From: Thiorhodococcus drewsii AZ1
GTDB taxonomy: Bacteria > Pseudomonadota > Gammaproteobacteria > Chromatiales > Chromatiaceae
Reading direction: 5' to 3'
Length of the DNA stretch: 38,396 nucleotides
NCBI RefSeq assembly: GCF_000224065.1
Contig: NZ_AFWT01000046.1
Coordinates: forward strand, 1 to 38,396
Shown: positions 1 to 7,936 of the stretch, piece by piece
How the letters are laid out: each line of letters opens with the position of its first letter
Position numbering within the stretch: position 1 is the stretch's first letter
The notes under the pieces: generated by a model
What the model saw: only the letters and a program-made list of their open reading frames with translations
What the model was told of the DNA's origin: nothing
The model's database searches: none
Translations under genes and position numbers: made by a program

Positions 1-276
1 GAGGTCGAAGCACTGCTCGCGGACAAGGCCTATGATGCGGATGAGCGGGTGCTTGATGTGTTGGAAGCGTGCGGGGCGATAGCGGTGATTCCACCTAAGC
101 GCAACCGCCTGGTCCAACGCGCTTACGACAAGGAATTGTATAAAGCGCGCCATCTGATTGAAAACTTTTTCTCGAAGATCAAGCAGTTCAGAGCGATTGC
201 CACCCGATATGACAAGTTGTCTCGCAACTTTCTCGCCGGTGTGCACTTGGCCTCAGCATGCGTCCTGCTTAATTGA
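1..276 (+). mobile_element. IS5-family transposase, C-terminal part (cut by window edge)
   Basis: The reading frame is open from base 1 to the TGA at 274-276, so this is the 3' end of a longer gene. The protein holds the DKAYD block with a probable second catalytic Asp, a PPKRNR block, and a perfect Y(2)R(3)E(6)K signature (YKARHLIENFFSKIK) with the catalytic Glu. This is the DDE arrangement of IS5-family transposases that cut and join the ends of their own element. The right end of the element probably lies just after the stop, near TGATGACAGGCCC (about 273-285). The left end is outside the window, so terminal repeats and target duplication cannot be compared. The catalytic C-terminus looks intact; whether the whole gene is intact is unknown. 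Confidence 0.9.
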
Positions 277-279
277 TGA

Positions 280-450
280 CAGGCCCTAGATCAGGTCGAT
301 AAGCATTTTTAACAGGTGGATAAACGTTTCGAACAGGTCGACAAGCGTTTTGACGAGATGCTCAAGCGTCACGATCAGCATTTCCTCTGGCTGGTGGGTT
401 TCATCGCCAGCAGTGCCGGGCTGATCATCGCAGCCATGCGTTTCATGTGA
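280..450 (+). pseudogene. Remnant of a coiled-coil protein with a C-terminal membrane anchor
   Basis: Immediately after the insertion sequence, one frame encodes a repeated heptad (QVDKHF, stop, QVDKRFE, QVDKRFD) followed by EMLKRHDQHF and a hydrophobic tail beginning LWLVGFIASS and ending at TGA 448-450. At the DNA level this is three imperfect 21-bp direct repeats. A TAA stop at 310-312 sits where the neighbouring heptads have GAA or GAC, so one G-to-T change explains it. Small coiled-coil proteins with this kind of C-terminal anchor are common hypothetical proteins in bacteria. The 5' part is missing here, as expected if the IS element split the gene. Function is unknown. Confidence 0.65.
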
Positions 451-478
451 TCTGGATGCCGCGCAGCGGCATCCAGAT
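450..478 (+). terminator. Strong hairpin, probable terminator
   Basis: A perfect 13-bp inverted repeat (ATCTGGATGCCGC and its complement) surrounds a 3-base loop at 463-465 and is followed by TTT. It begins on the last base of the stop codon of the coiled-coil remnant, so it was probably that gene's terminator. A second, weaker 6-bp hairpin (GGCGTT/AACGCC) lies at 481-497. Confidence 0.65.
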
Positions 479-524
479 TTGGCGTTCAGACAACGCCAAC
501 GTTTCAGCCCGGCTCGACGGTCTT

Positions 525-557
525 CCCGGATTTCGCTCGCGCTCCATCCAGGCTACG
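525..557. repeat. REP-like palindromic repeat, copy 1
   Basis: The stretch runs from CCCGGATTTCGCTCGCG to CATCCAGGCTACG. It resembles copies at about 15812, 24244-24357 and 28787-28840. All lie between genes, here just beyond the 3' end of the minus-strand bciB gene. These match the general form of gammaproteobacterial REP elements (CCGGATT-GCGCT-CATCCGGGCTACG). Confidence 0.5.
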
Positions 558-564
558 GTTCTCC

Positions 565-1839
565 TCAATCCTCGCTGTTACCCGCCGCGAGCGGCCGCTC
601 GAAGGTCTGGCTGTAGGTCTCGGCGTAGGGCTCCAGTGCCTGATAGACGTGATAGGGCACGACGCGCGATTCGACGCGGGCGAATTTGCTGCGCACGTAG
701 TTGAGGTTGCGCAGGAGCTTCATTTCTATGATGGCGCGGGCGAATTCGAGCCCCTTGGGTCCCTTTTTGCGCTGCAGATAGGCGACCAGGCGGCGGATGA
801 GGAAGGGCGGTTTCTTGGCGCCGGGCGGATGGGTCAGGCGGGCGATGAATTTCGGCATGCCGCGTGAACGGTCGCCGCCCTCGGTCAGTTCGCTGAATTC
901 AAGGTCGGGCTTGAGCAGCTCCAGCAGTTCCTCGCCGGTTTCGGTGCGCACCAAAACCCACTGCCAGCCGAGTTCGGCGCCCATGTAGCCGACGGTGAGG
1001 TCGCACAGGCTGTTGGGATAGTCGAAGCAGGACAGACAGGCGGAGGGGAAGATGCCGTGCAGCTTGTCCATCGGGAAGTCGATGTAGTTCACCCGCTCGA
1101 CCTTTCCGTTCTCGTGGCGCAGCCAGAGGCTGAAGTCCTGCATGAACTCGTGGTGGACGACCGTCTTGGGCGAGCGCGAGATCTGGGTCAGAAAGTATTC
1201 GAGATCCGGGTAGGTGACGTTGTCGCTGCAGGGGATGCCGATGACGTAGAGCCTTTCCAGCCCCAGTTCGGCCTCGATCGCGCGCAGCGAATGCACCTGG
1301 CAGCTGGTGCCGATGAAGGCCAGCCGCTTGATGCCCTGATCGCGAATCTGATCGATCAGGTTGAGGTTAGGCGAGAGACAGGGCTTGTTGCCGGCGGTGG
1401 CCAGCACCTCCTCGGGCGTGCGCGCAAGCACGGGCTCGGCCTTGAAGCGGGTGCCGGGGGCCGCTCCTGTGGTGATGACGGCCTCGACCTTGCCCTGCTC
1501 CAGCAGTCGTGCGCCGAGCGTGGTGATCATGCCGCTCCATTGCGCCTTGGGATTGGGGCGGCGCATGCGCGCGGCGTACTGGGCGCGATGGATGCCGAAG
1601 CGCAGCTCGTCGCCGGGCTGGCGGTTGCGGCCATGCAGACGCTGCTCGATCGATTGGGTCTGGTTGCGCACGAAGACGCATGCCTGGGGCATCATCTGAC
1701 TGAGCGCGCTATCGCAGAGTCCGCAGTCGCTGCACAGACGCGGGCGGCCCTTGAGCCGGTCGTCGCTGCTGAGCATGGAAATGGTATCGAGTCCCTTCGA
1801 TGGCCCGTCGCCGGTGGTGATTTGGAGACTGTCCGTCAT
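565..1839 (-). CDS. bciB: 3,8-divinyl (proto)chlorophyllide 8-vinyl reductase, ferredoxin type
   Basis: This 424-residue protein belongs to the F420-hydrogenase/dehydrogenase beta-subunit family. In that family BciB uses ferredoxin, FAD and two [4Fe-4S] clusters to reduce the C8 vinyl group of divinyl chlorophyllide during (bacterio)chlorophyll synthesis. The N-terminus has the expected cluster motif with Cys36, Cys39 and Cys42 (LCSDCGLC) and Cys54 (ACVFV). Further cysteines follow in the IGTSCQVHSLR, IPCSDN and ACLSCFDY blocks, including the FIGTSCQ segment typical of the family. Length is normal for BciB. The start ATG at 1839 has only a weak ribosome site. The gene is divergent from bchI across about 480 bp, which supports the pathway assignment. 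A generic coenzyme F420 hydrogenase subunit is unlikely in this context. Confidence 0.9.
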   Translation of the reverse strand: MTDSLQITTGDGPSKGLDTISMLSSDDRLKGRPRLCSDCGLCDSALSQMMPQACVFVRNQTQSIEQRLHGRNRQPGDELRFGIHRAQYAARMRRPNPKAQWSGMITTLGARLLEQGKVEAVITTGAAPGTRFKAEPVLARTPEEVLATAGNKPCLSPNLNLIDQIRDQGIKRLAFIGTSCQVHSLRAIEAELGLERLYVIGIPCSDNVTYPDLEYFLTQISRSPKTVVHHEFMQDFSLWLRHENGKVERVNYIDFPMDKLHGIFPSACLSCFDYPNSLCDLTVGYMGAELGWQWVLVRTETGEELLELLKPDLEFSELTEGGDRSRGMPKFIARLTHPPGAKKPPFLIRRLVAYLQRKKGPKGLEFARAIIEMKLLRNLNYVRSKFARVESRVVPYHVYQALEPYAETYSQTFERPLAAGNSED

Positions 1840-2320
1840 TGGGGTCGCTCTCGGGTAGGATCTTGATTTCGATGGGGCGTGTTCGAATCGCTAGCGATGC
1901 TGTGGCCGCTTCTGGCGAGAAGTGGTGCAGTCTGCCCGAAATCATTCCGCCGAGTCCATCCCGATACGCGCTTGCCGTGCGTGCGTTTGCCCTGAGCAGG
2001 TCGATCGACGGTCGGTATGCAAGGCGGGGTCGTTCGATGGTTGTCCCGGTTCAGGCAATCCCTGCGAGATTCCGCCGTATCCTGTCGCGTGGCCAGAAAA
2101 TGGTGTTCGAATGACGCTTTAGGCTTGACCTTCCTCGTGCAGGGGCGCTAGGGTCGCGGGCTTAGTTGAATTAGCCCCGGGTTCGATCGGCCATTGGCGG
2201 TCGGGCCTCGTAGCAACTGGCTTGCGCCCCCTGCGCCTGCGCGCTTGAGTACAACGGGCGCCCCGATCAAACCGGCCATGAGTGCCTCGTTCTAGATAAC
2301 AGTCATTAGGTTCGCCGCGT
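1840..2320. other. Intergenic region between divergent bciB and bchI
   Basis: This 481-bp spacer should hold the promoters of both divergent genes. I scanned it for the TGT-N12-ACA operator of CrtJ/PpsR and found no exact copy. A weak sigma-70-like candidate for bchI is TTGACC at 2125-2130 with TAGGGT at 2149-2154 (18-base spacing, poor -10). No convincing small gene or RNA was seen. Confidence 0.4.
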
Positions 2321-3349
2321 ATGCCCATCCCGTTTCCGTTTTCCGCCGTCGTCGCTCAGGAAGAAATGAAGCGCTCCCTGTTGATTGCGGCCATCGACCC
2401 GTCGATCGGCGGGGTTCTTGTATTTGGCGACCGGGGAACCGGTAAGTCGACGGCCATTCGCGGACTCGCCGCCCTGCTGCCCAAGATGCAAGCGGTCGAT
2501 TGCACCTATAACTGCGATCCCGCAGCCAGCGACGAGGCGCTCTGCGCCGACTGCCGCGATAAGCGTGCCAATGGCATGACGCTCAAGGGGCGCAAGGTGC
2601 CGGTTCCGGTCGTGGATCTGCCGCTCGGCGCGACCGAGGACCGCGTCATCGGCGCGCTCGATCTGGAGCGCGCGCTGACCAAGGGTGAAAAGGCGTTCGA
2701 GCCCGGCCTGCTGGCCCGTGCCCATCGCGGCTTCCTCTATATCGACGAGGTCAACCTGCTCGAAGACCATCTGGTCGACTCCCTGCTCGACGTGGCCGCC
2801 TCCGGCGAGAACCTGGTCGAACGCGAGGGTCTCAGCGTGCGTCACCCGGCGCGCTTCGTGCTGGTCGGTTCCGGTAACCCGGAAGAGGGCGAGCTGCGTC
2901 CGCAGTTGCAGGACCGCTTCGGTCTCTCGGTCGAGGTCAAGACCCCGACCGATCTGCCGACTCGTATGAAGGTCGTGCGTCTGCGCGACGCGTTCGAGCG
3001 CGACCGTACCGCCTTCGTCCAGAAGTGGAAGGGCAAGGACGGCAAGGTACGTCGTCTGATCGAAAAGGGTCGCGCGCTGCTGCCCGAGGTCTCGGTGCCG
3101 GACGCCACGCTCGAAGCGGCCGGAAAGCTCTGCATCAAGCTGGGCACCGACGGTCTGCGTGGCGAGCTGACCCTGATCCGCGCCGCGCGTGCCCTGGCCG
3201 CACTGCAGGGCGACACCGAGGTCACGGTCGATCATCTGAAGGAGATCGCCACCTCGGCGTTGCGTCACCGTTTGCGTCGCGATCCGCTCGACGAATCCGG
3301 TTCGACCAGTCGCGTCGAGCGCGCGGTGCAGGAGTTGTTCGGCGAATGA
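2321..3349 (+). CDS. bchI: Magnesium chelatase subunit I (AAA+ ATPase)
   Basis: BchI is the AAA+ ATPase that, with BchD and BchH, drives insertion of Mg2+ into protoporphyrin IX, the first committed step towards bacteriochlorophyll. The 342-residue protein is of normal family length. It has Walker A GDRGTGKST at residues 36-44, the family's cysteine-bearing insert (CTYNCDP, CADC) just after it, Walker B FLYIDEVN at 138-145, and the GSGNPEEGELRPQLQDRFG sensor-1 block. The start ATG at 2321 opens MPIPFPFSAVVAQEEMK, the usual N-terminus; the ribosome site (AGG, 11 bases upstream) is weak. The stop overlaps the bchD start as ATGA, which indicates translational coupling of the two partner subunits. 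Confidence 0.97.
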   Translation: MPIPFPFSAVVAQEEMKRSLLIAAIDPSIGGVLVFGDRGTGKSTAIRGLAALLPKMQAVDCTYNCDPAASDEALCADCRDKRANGMTLKGRKVPVPVVDLPLGATEDRVIGALDLERALTKGEKAFEPGLLARAHRGFLYIDEVNLLEDHLVDSLLDVAASGENLVEREGLSVRHPARFVLVGSGNPEEGELRPQLQDRFGLSVEVKTPTDLPTRMKVVRLRDAFERDRTAFVQKWKGKDGKVRRLIEKGRALLPEVSVPDATLEAAGKLCIKLGTDGLRGELTLIRAARALAALQGDTEVTVDHLKEIATSALRHRLRRDPLDESGSTSRVERAVQELFGE

Positions 3350-5157
3350 GTAACCTCGGCGCGAATCCCGCCGCCGGCGAAGTCGGTGGCCCAGGCCCGC
3401 GCCAGGCCGGTCCCTCACCCTGGGACGATGCCGTCCTGGCCGCGGTTCTCATGACGGTTGATCCGGCCGGCACCGGCGGTGTCTGTCTCCGTGCGCTGCC
3501 CGGTCCGGTACGCGATCAGTGGCTCACGATCATGCGCGACCTGCAGCCCGAGGGCACGCCGATGCGGCGTATCCCGCTGCACGTCTCCGACGGGCGCCTG
3601 CTCGGCGGTCTCGACCTGGCCGCCACGCTCAACGCCGGTCGTCCGGTTGCCGAGCGCGGTCTGCTGGTCGAGGCTGACGGCGGCGTGATCGAGTTGGCGA
3701 TGGCCGAGCGCATTGCATCCGGCACGGCGGCGCGTCTGAACATGGCCTTCGACTCGGGCGAGGTGGTGCTGGAGCGCGATGGCCTGGCCATGCGCACTCC
3801 GTCGCGCTTTGCCGTGGTCGCCCTGGACGAGGGTGTCGGCGAGGACGAGGGTCTGCTCAATGCGCTGCTCGACCGTCTCGCCTTCCATCTGGAACTCACC
3901 TATGTGCGTGTCCACGAGGCGATCGCCTGTGACTACGAGGTCGAGGAGATCGTCGAGGCGCGTGGACGGCTGGCGGATGTGACCATCACCGAGGAGCAGA
4001 TCGAGTCCCTGTGCGGAATCGCGCTGGCGCTCGGCATCCCCTCGCTGCGGGCCTCCATCTTTGCCTGTAGCGCCGCGCGCGCCCATGCCGCGCTGGAAGG
4101 GCGCACCGAGGTGGCCGAGGAGGATCTGGCCGTCGCCGGTCGTCTGGTGCTGGCGCCGCGCGCGACCCAGTTGCCGCCGATGGAGCCCCCGGAGGAGGAG
4201 CCTCCACCGCCCGAGCCGGAGGATCAGGAAGACCAGGACCAGAATCAGTCCAACGAGCAGCAGGAACCGCAGGAGCTCGACGACAAGATTCTTGAGGCGA
4301 CCAAGGCCGCCATCCCAGCCGGTCTGCTGGCTCAATTGCAGATGGGCAAACTGCGCCGCTCGCGCTCGCGTGCCACCGGCAAGGCCGGCGCGGTGCAGAA
4401 TGCGCCCTCGCGCGGTCGTCCAGCCGGTGTGTTGCGCGGCGAGCCGCGTCACGGTCAGCGTATGAACGTGGTCGAGACCCTGCGTGCCGCCGCGCCCTGG
4501 CAGCGTCTGCGTCGCGAGGAGCGCGCGCGCGCCGGTCGCGACTCGACCCGCATCGAGGTGCGTCAGGACGACTTCCGCATCACCCGCTTCAAGCACAAGT
4601 CCGAGACCACGACCATCTTCGTCGTCGACGCCTCCGGCTCCTCGGCCCTGCACCGTCTGGCCGAGGCCAAGGGCGCGGTCGAGCTGTTGTTGGCCGACTG
4701 CTATGTACGTCGCGACAAGGTCGCCCTGGTCGCCTTCCGAGGCAAGGGCGCCGAGGTGTTGCTGCCGCCGACCCGCTCGCTGGTGCGCGCCAAGCGCAGC
4801 CTGGCCGGTCTACCAGGCGGCGGTGGAACGCCGCTGGCGTCGGGCATCGATCTCGGCATGGCCATCGCCGACTCGGTCCAGCGTCGCGGCGGAACGCCGG
4901 TGCTGATCGTCATGACCGACGGTCGGGCCAATGTCGCCCGCGATGGTACCGGCGGACGTGCCCGTGCCGGCGAGGAGGGGATGGCGGCGGCGCGTTTGGT
5001 GCGCTCGCTCGAAATCACCGCACTGGTGATCGATACCTCGCCCCGGCCCCAGCAGCAGGGCAAGGACCTGGCGAAGGAGATGGGCGCGGTCTATCTGCCG
5101 CTTCCGCACGCCGATGCCACCTCGTTGAACCAGGCGGTGCGCGCGACGGCGGGTTAG
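3346..5157 (+). CDS. bchD: Magnesium chelatase subunit D
   Basis: BchD forms the stacked ring complex with BchI and links ATP hydrolysis to the BchH catalytic subunit. The 603-residue protein has an N-terminal AAA+-like half lacking a proper Walker A, as is normal for BchD. An acidic and proline-rich linker spans about residues 280-312 (PPEEEPPPPEPEDQ and on). The C-terminal integrin-I/von Willebrand A domain has its metal site DASGSS at 428-433, GGGGTPLASG and VIMTDGRAN. I chose the ATG at 3346, which overlaps the bchI stop by 4 bases, over the longer open frame that begins inside bchI. Loss of either gene should block Mg insertion. BchH is not in this window. Confidence 0.97.
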   Translation: MSNLGANPAAGEVGGPGPRQAGPSPWDDAVLAAVLMTVDPAGTGGVCLRALPGPVRDQWLTIMRDLQPEGTPMRRIPLHVSDGRLLGGLDLAATLNAGRPVAERGLLVEADGGVIELAMAERIASGTAARLNMAFDSGEVVLERDGLAMRTPSRFAVVALDEGVGEDEGLLNALLDRLAFHLELTYVRVHEAIACDYEVEEIVEARGRLADVTITEEQIESLCGIALALGIPSLRASIFACSAARAHAALEGRTEVAEEDLAVAGRLVLAPRATQLPPMEPPEEEPPPPEPEDQEDQDQNQSNEQQEPQELDDKILEATKAAIPAGLLAQLQMGKLRRSRSRATGKAGAVQNAPSRGRPAGVLRGEPRHGQRMNVVETLRAAAPWQRLRREERARAGRDSTRIEVRQDDFRITRFKHKSETTTIFVVDASGSSALHRLAEAKGAVELLLADCYVRRDKVALVAFRGKGAEVLLPPTRSLVRAKRSLAGLPGGGGTPLASGIDLGMAIADSVQRRGGTPVLIVMTDGRANVARDGTGGRARAGEEGMAAARLVRSLEITALVIDTSPRPQQQGKDLAKEMGAVYLPLPHADATSLNQAVRATAG

Positions 5158-5260
5158 TCGGCAATGAGAACATCGGTCTGATCGTCGATGCGCGGGCGTT
5201 CGCGTCGATGCATCGGGTCGATGACGGGATCATGGACTCTACGGGGTTGCGGCGCATCCG

Positions 5261-6142
5261 ATGGACGACAGACTCGACTGGGAAAAGGATGGCCGTGATT
5301 GGCCGAACCGGGAGTGCAGCCGTTTCGTTTCGGCGGGCGGTCTGCGCTGGCACGTCCAGCAAATGGGGCAGGGGCCGGTGCTGCTCATGCTGCACGGGAC
5401 CGGCGCCTCGACCCATTCCTGGCGCGACTTCGCCCCCGAGCTTGCCGAGCATTTCACCCTGATCGCGCCCGACATGCCGGGGCACGGCTTCACCGACTCG
5501 CCGGCCTACGATCGCATGTCGCTGCCCGGCATGGCCGGTTTCGTCGGTGCGCTGATGCGCGAACTGGGCGTGACGCCCGATCTGGTGCTCGGTCACTCCG
5601 CCGGTGCCGCCATTCTCATTCAGGCCCGTCTGGACGGCTGGATCGCGCCGCGCGCCATCATCAGCCTGAACGGTGCGCTGTTGCCCTGGCGCGGCGTTCC
5701 TGGTCGCATCTTTTCCCCGGCGGCCAAGCTGTTCGCCCGCAACGCACTGGCCTCGCACTATTTCGCCTGGCGCGCCAAGGATCGCCGCATGATCCAGCGT
5801 CTGGTCGACAGCACCGGCTCCAAGCTGGATCCGCTCGGGGTCGATTTCTATCAGAGCCTGATCCGCTCGCCGGCGCATGTGCGCGCCTCGCTGTCGATGA
5901 TGGCCAATTGGGATCTCGGGCTGATGGAGGAGGGCTTGCCCCGGCTCGAAACGCCACTCTTTCTGGTTGTCGGTGAGGAGGATTCGACCGTCTCGCCGCG
6001 CGAGGCGCGCCGGGTGCGTCGATCCTTTCAGCCCGCCGCCGAGATCGTCGCCTTGCCCGGCTTGGGGCATCTGGCGCATGAGGAGCGTCCACGCGAGGTC
6101 GCCGATACCGTGCGTCGGATCGCCGCTCAATTCGGGCTCTGA
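5261..6142 (+). CDS. bchO: Alpha/beta hydrolase, Mg-chelatase-associated BchO
   Basis: This 293-residue alpha/beta-hydrolase follows bchD by 103 bp on the same strand. The fold markers are the oxyanion-hole segment LHGTGASTHSW, the nucleophile elbow GHSAGA, an acid in the VVGEEDSTVS segment, and the terminal His in LPGLGHLAHEE. The bchI-bchD-bchO order is conserved in many purple bacteria, where BchO is thought to assist Mg-protoporphyrin formation; its exact reaction is not established. The ATG at 5261 is the first in this frame, with a GGGG tract at about 5243 as a weak, distant ribosome site. The catalytic triad looks complete, so an esterase-type activity is plausible. Confidence 0.88.
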   Translation: MDDRLDWEKDGRDWPNRECSRFVSAGGLRWHVQQMGQGPVLLMLHGTGASTHSWRDFAPELAEHFTLIAPDMPGHGFTDSPAYDRMSLPGMAGFVGALMRELGVTPDLVLGHSAGAAILIQARLDGWIAPRAIISLNGALLPWRGVPGRIFSPAAKLFARNALASHYFAWRAKDRRMIQRLVDSTGSKLDPLGVDFYQSLIRSPAHVRASLSMMANWDLGLMEEGLPRLETPLFLVVGEEDSTVSPREARRVRRSFQPAAEIVALPGLGHLAHEERPREVADTVRRIAAQFGL

Positions 6143-6308
6143 GAGGGAGATAGCCTCCAGCTCACAGCGACCAGCTTTCAGCCGACGATGCACCGAGCGT
6201 GATCGACCCTCGATGCTTGTGCGGGCGGGGTTACGTTTGGACGCCGTGACGCGAGGTCGGCGGTATGATTCCCAAAAGCTGGTAGCTGGTAGCTGGTAGC
6301 TGGTAGCT
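6143..6308. repeat. Heptamer repeat region upstream of crtI
   Basis: Downstream of bchO lies CCTCCAGCTCACAGCGACC with CAGCTTTCAGCC (about 6155-6183). After a spacer containing TATGATTCCC comes a tandem array of four AGCTGGT units plus AGCT at 6277-6308. The CAGCTTTCAGC part and the AGCTGGT array lie in opposing orientation, so imperfect hairpins are possible. The same two motifs in the same order occur at 38262-38391. No gene is visible here. Confidence 0.8.
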
Positions 6309-6359
6309 CTTGCCATTTTCGTTGACGGGTATCAGGACCTCGCATGTCTGGGCTCCTGC

Positions 6360-6365
6360 TATACT
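6360..6365 (+). promoter_or_regulatory. Probable -10 element of the crtI promoter
   Basis: TATACT matches TATAAT at five of six positions. The segment 17 bases upstream (ACCTCG) is a poor -35, so the promoter probably needs an activator or another sigma contact. Its last base is the first base of the CrtJ/PpsR-type palindrome, so a bound repressor would cover the promoter. Confidence 0.5.
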
Positions 6366-6382
6366 GTCAATCAATCTTGACA
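6365..6382. promoter_or_regulatory. CrtJ/PpsR-type operator
   Basis: TGTCAATCAATCTTGACA is a perfect TGT-N12-ACA site. The arms are longer than the minimum: TGTCA and TGACA are exact inverted repeats. This is the consensus operator for the redox- and light-responsive repressor CrtJ/PpsR of purple bacteria. It overlaps the -10-like TATACT and ends six bases before the crtI start, a position suited to aerobic repression of crtI-crtB. The regulator gene itself is not in the window. Confidence 0.85.
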
Positions 6383-6387
6383 GTGAT

Positions 6388-7926
6388 ATGAGTAATAAGA
6401 ACTTGACAGTTGCGGCTCAGCAAGCTCCTGGTAGCGATCAGAAAAAACCGCATGCGGTCGTCATCGGCAGCGGTATCGGCGGTTTGGCAGCGGCGATCCG
6501 TCTCGCGGCGCGTGGCTATCGGGTGACGATTCTCGAAAAACTGGACGCCCCCGGCGGGCGTGCCTACGTGCATAAGCGCGATGGCTTCAGCTTCGACGCC
6601 GGACCGACCATCATCACCGCGCCCTTCCTGCTCGAAGAGTTGTGGGCCCTGTGCGGTCGACGCTTCGAGGACGACGTCGATCTGCGTTTGATGGATCCCT
6701 TCTACCGGATCCGCTTCGACGACGGACGCGTCTTCGACTACAGCGGCGACGCCGAGAAGGTAAAGGCCCAGATCGCCCAGTATTCGCCGGCCGACGTCGA
6801 GGGCTACGATCGCTTCATGGCCATGAGCGAGAAGGTGTTCAAGGTCGGGTTCGAGGATCTGGCGCACGTGCCTTTCAGTTCCTGGACCGACATGCTCAAG
6901 ATCGCGCCGCAGATGGCGTTGCTGCAGAGCTACCGCACCGTCTACGGCATGGTGTCCAAGTACATCAAGGATCCCTACATCCGCCAGGTGCTCTCCTTCC
7001 ATCCGCTGCTGATCGGCGGCAATCCCTTCACCGTCACCTCCATCTATGTCCTCATCTCCTTCCTGGAGCGCAAATGGGGCGTGCATTCGGCGATGGGCGG
7101 CACCGGCGCCGTGGTCAATGGGCTGGTGAGCCTGGTCGAGGGGCAGGGGACCGAGATCCGCTACAAGAGCGAGGTCGAGCGCATCCTGGTCAACAACGGC
7201 AAGGCGACGGGCGTGCGATTGGCCTCGGGCGAGGAGATTCCGGCGCATGTCGTGATCTCCGACGTCGATCCGGCGACCACCTACGGCAAGATGATGGCGG
7301 AACAGCCGCGCAAGCGCTGGACCGACAAGAAGATCGAACGCTCCGCCTTTTCTACCGGACTCTTCGTGTGGTACTTCGGCACCAAGCGTCAGTATCCGGA
7401 CGTCAAGCATCACACCATCCTGCTCGGGCCGCGCTATAAGGGTCTCATCCAGGATATCTTCAAGAACAAAAAGCTCGCCGAGGACTTCAGTCTCTATCTG
7501 TATCGTCCGACGGCGACCGATCCGAGCCTGGCGCCGGAAGGTTGCGATACCTTCTACGTTCTGGCTCCGGTTCCGCATCTGGAGAGCGGCACCGATTGGG
7601 AAGCCCAGGCGGAGCCGTACCGCGCCAGGATCGCCCGTTACCTCAGCGAGACGGTTCTTCCGGGATTGGAGGATCAGATCGCGACCTCGCTGGTAACCAC
7701 GCCCCTGGACTTCAAGCATCGCTTGAACTCGCATCTGGGCGCCGGTTTCAGCTTCGAGCCCACCTTGATTCAGAGTGCCTGGTTTCGGCCGCACAACGAG
7801 AGCGAAGAGGTGGATGGTCTTTATCTGGTCGGTGCGGGGACGCATCCCGGGGCAGGCGTGCCCGGCGTCATCTCCTCCGCGCGAGTCCTCGATACGGTGG
7901 TTCCCGATGCCTCAACCTTTAATTGA
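6388..7926 (+). CDS. crtI: Phytoene desaturase
   Basis: CrtI introduces double bonds into phytoene on the membrane to give neurosporene or lycopene, precursors of the spirilloxanthin- or okenone-type carotenoids of purple sulfur bacteria. The 512-residue protein has the N-terminal FAD-binding motif VVIGSGIGGLAAA (glycines at 27-32), the LEKLDAPGGRAY block, and the C-terminal family signature GLYLVGAGTHPGAGVPGV. I chose ATG 6388 because a start further upstream would place the operator and -10 inside the coding region. The ribosome site is weak. The crtB start follows the stop by 10 bases, so the two form one operon. The number of desaturation steps cannot be told from sequence. Confidence 0.95.
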   Translation: MSNKNLTVAAQQAPGSDQKKPHAVVIGSGIGGLAAAIRLAARGYRVTILEKLDAPGGRAYVHKRDGFSFDAGPTIITAPFLLEELWALCGRRFEDDVDLRLMDPFYRIRFDDGRVFDYSGDAEKVKAQIAQYSPADVEGYDRFMAMSEKVFKVGFEDLAHVPFSSWTDMLKIAPQMALLQSYRTVYGMVSKYIKDPYIRQVLSFHPLLIGGNPFTVTSIYVLISFLERKWGVHSAMGGTGAVVNGLVSLVEGQGTEIRYKSEVERILVNNGKATGVRLASGEEIPAHVVISDVDPATTYGKMMAEQPRKRWTDKKIERSAFSTGLFVWYFGTKRQYPDVKHHTILLGPRYKGLIQDIFKNKKLAEDFSLYLYRPTATDPSLAPEGCDTFYVLAPVPHLESGTDWEAQAEPYRARIARYLSETVLPGLEDQIATSLVTTPLDFKHRLNSHLGAGFSFEPTLIQSAWFRPHNESEEVDGLYLVGAGTHPGAGVPGVISSARVLDTVVPDASTFN

Positions 7927-7936
7927 GCAGAACGAC

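Noticed and set aside
1840-2320. A CrtJ/PpsR site controlling bciB or bchI
   Set aside because: Each TGT in the spacer was followed 12 bases later and none had ACA; only near misses such as TGT-N12-AAA at about 2082 exist.
2306-4653. Long antisense open frames (370 and 412 codons) across bchI and bchD
   Set aside because: Both are shadows of firmly identified genes in GC-rich DNA.
5015-6316. A 433-codon antisense open frame over bchO
   Set aside because: It is opposite a complete alpha/beta-hydrolase and begins inside the AGCTGGT heptamer array, which is translated as a simple peptide repeat.
6367-7845. A 492-codon open frame antisense to crtI
   Set aside because: crtI is certain from its FAD and C-terminal motifs; the antisense product is Arg/Gly/His-rich and matches no family.
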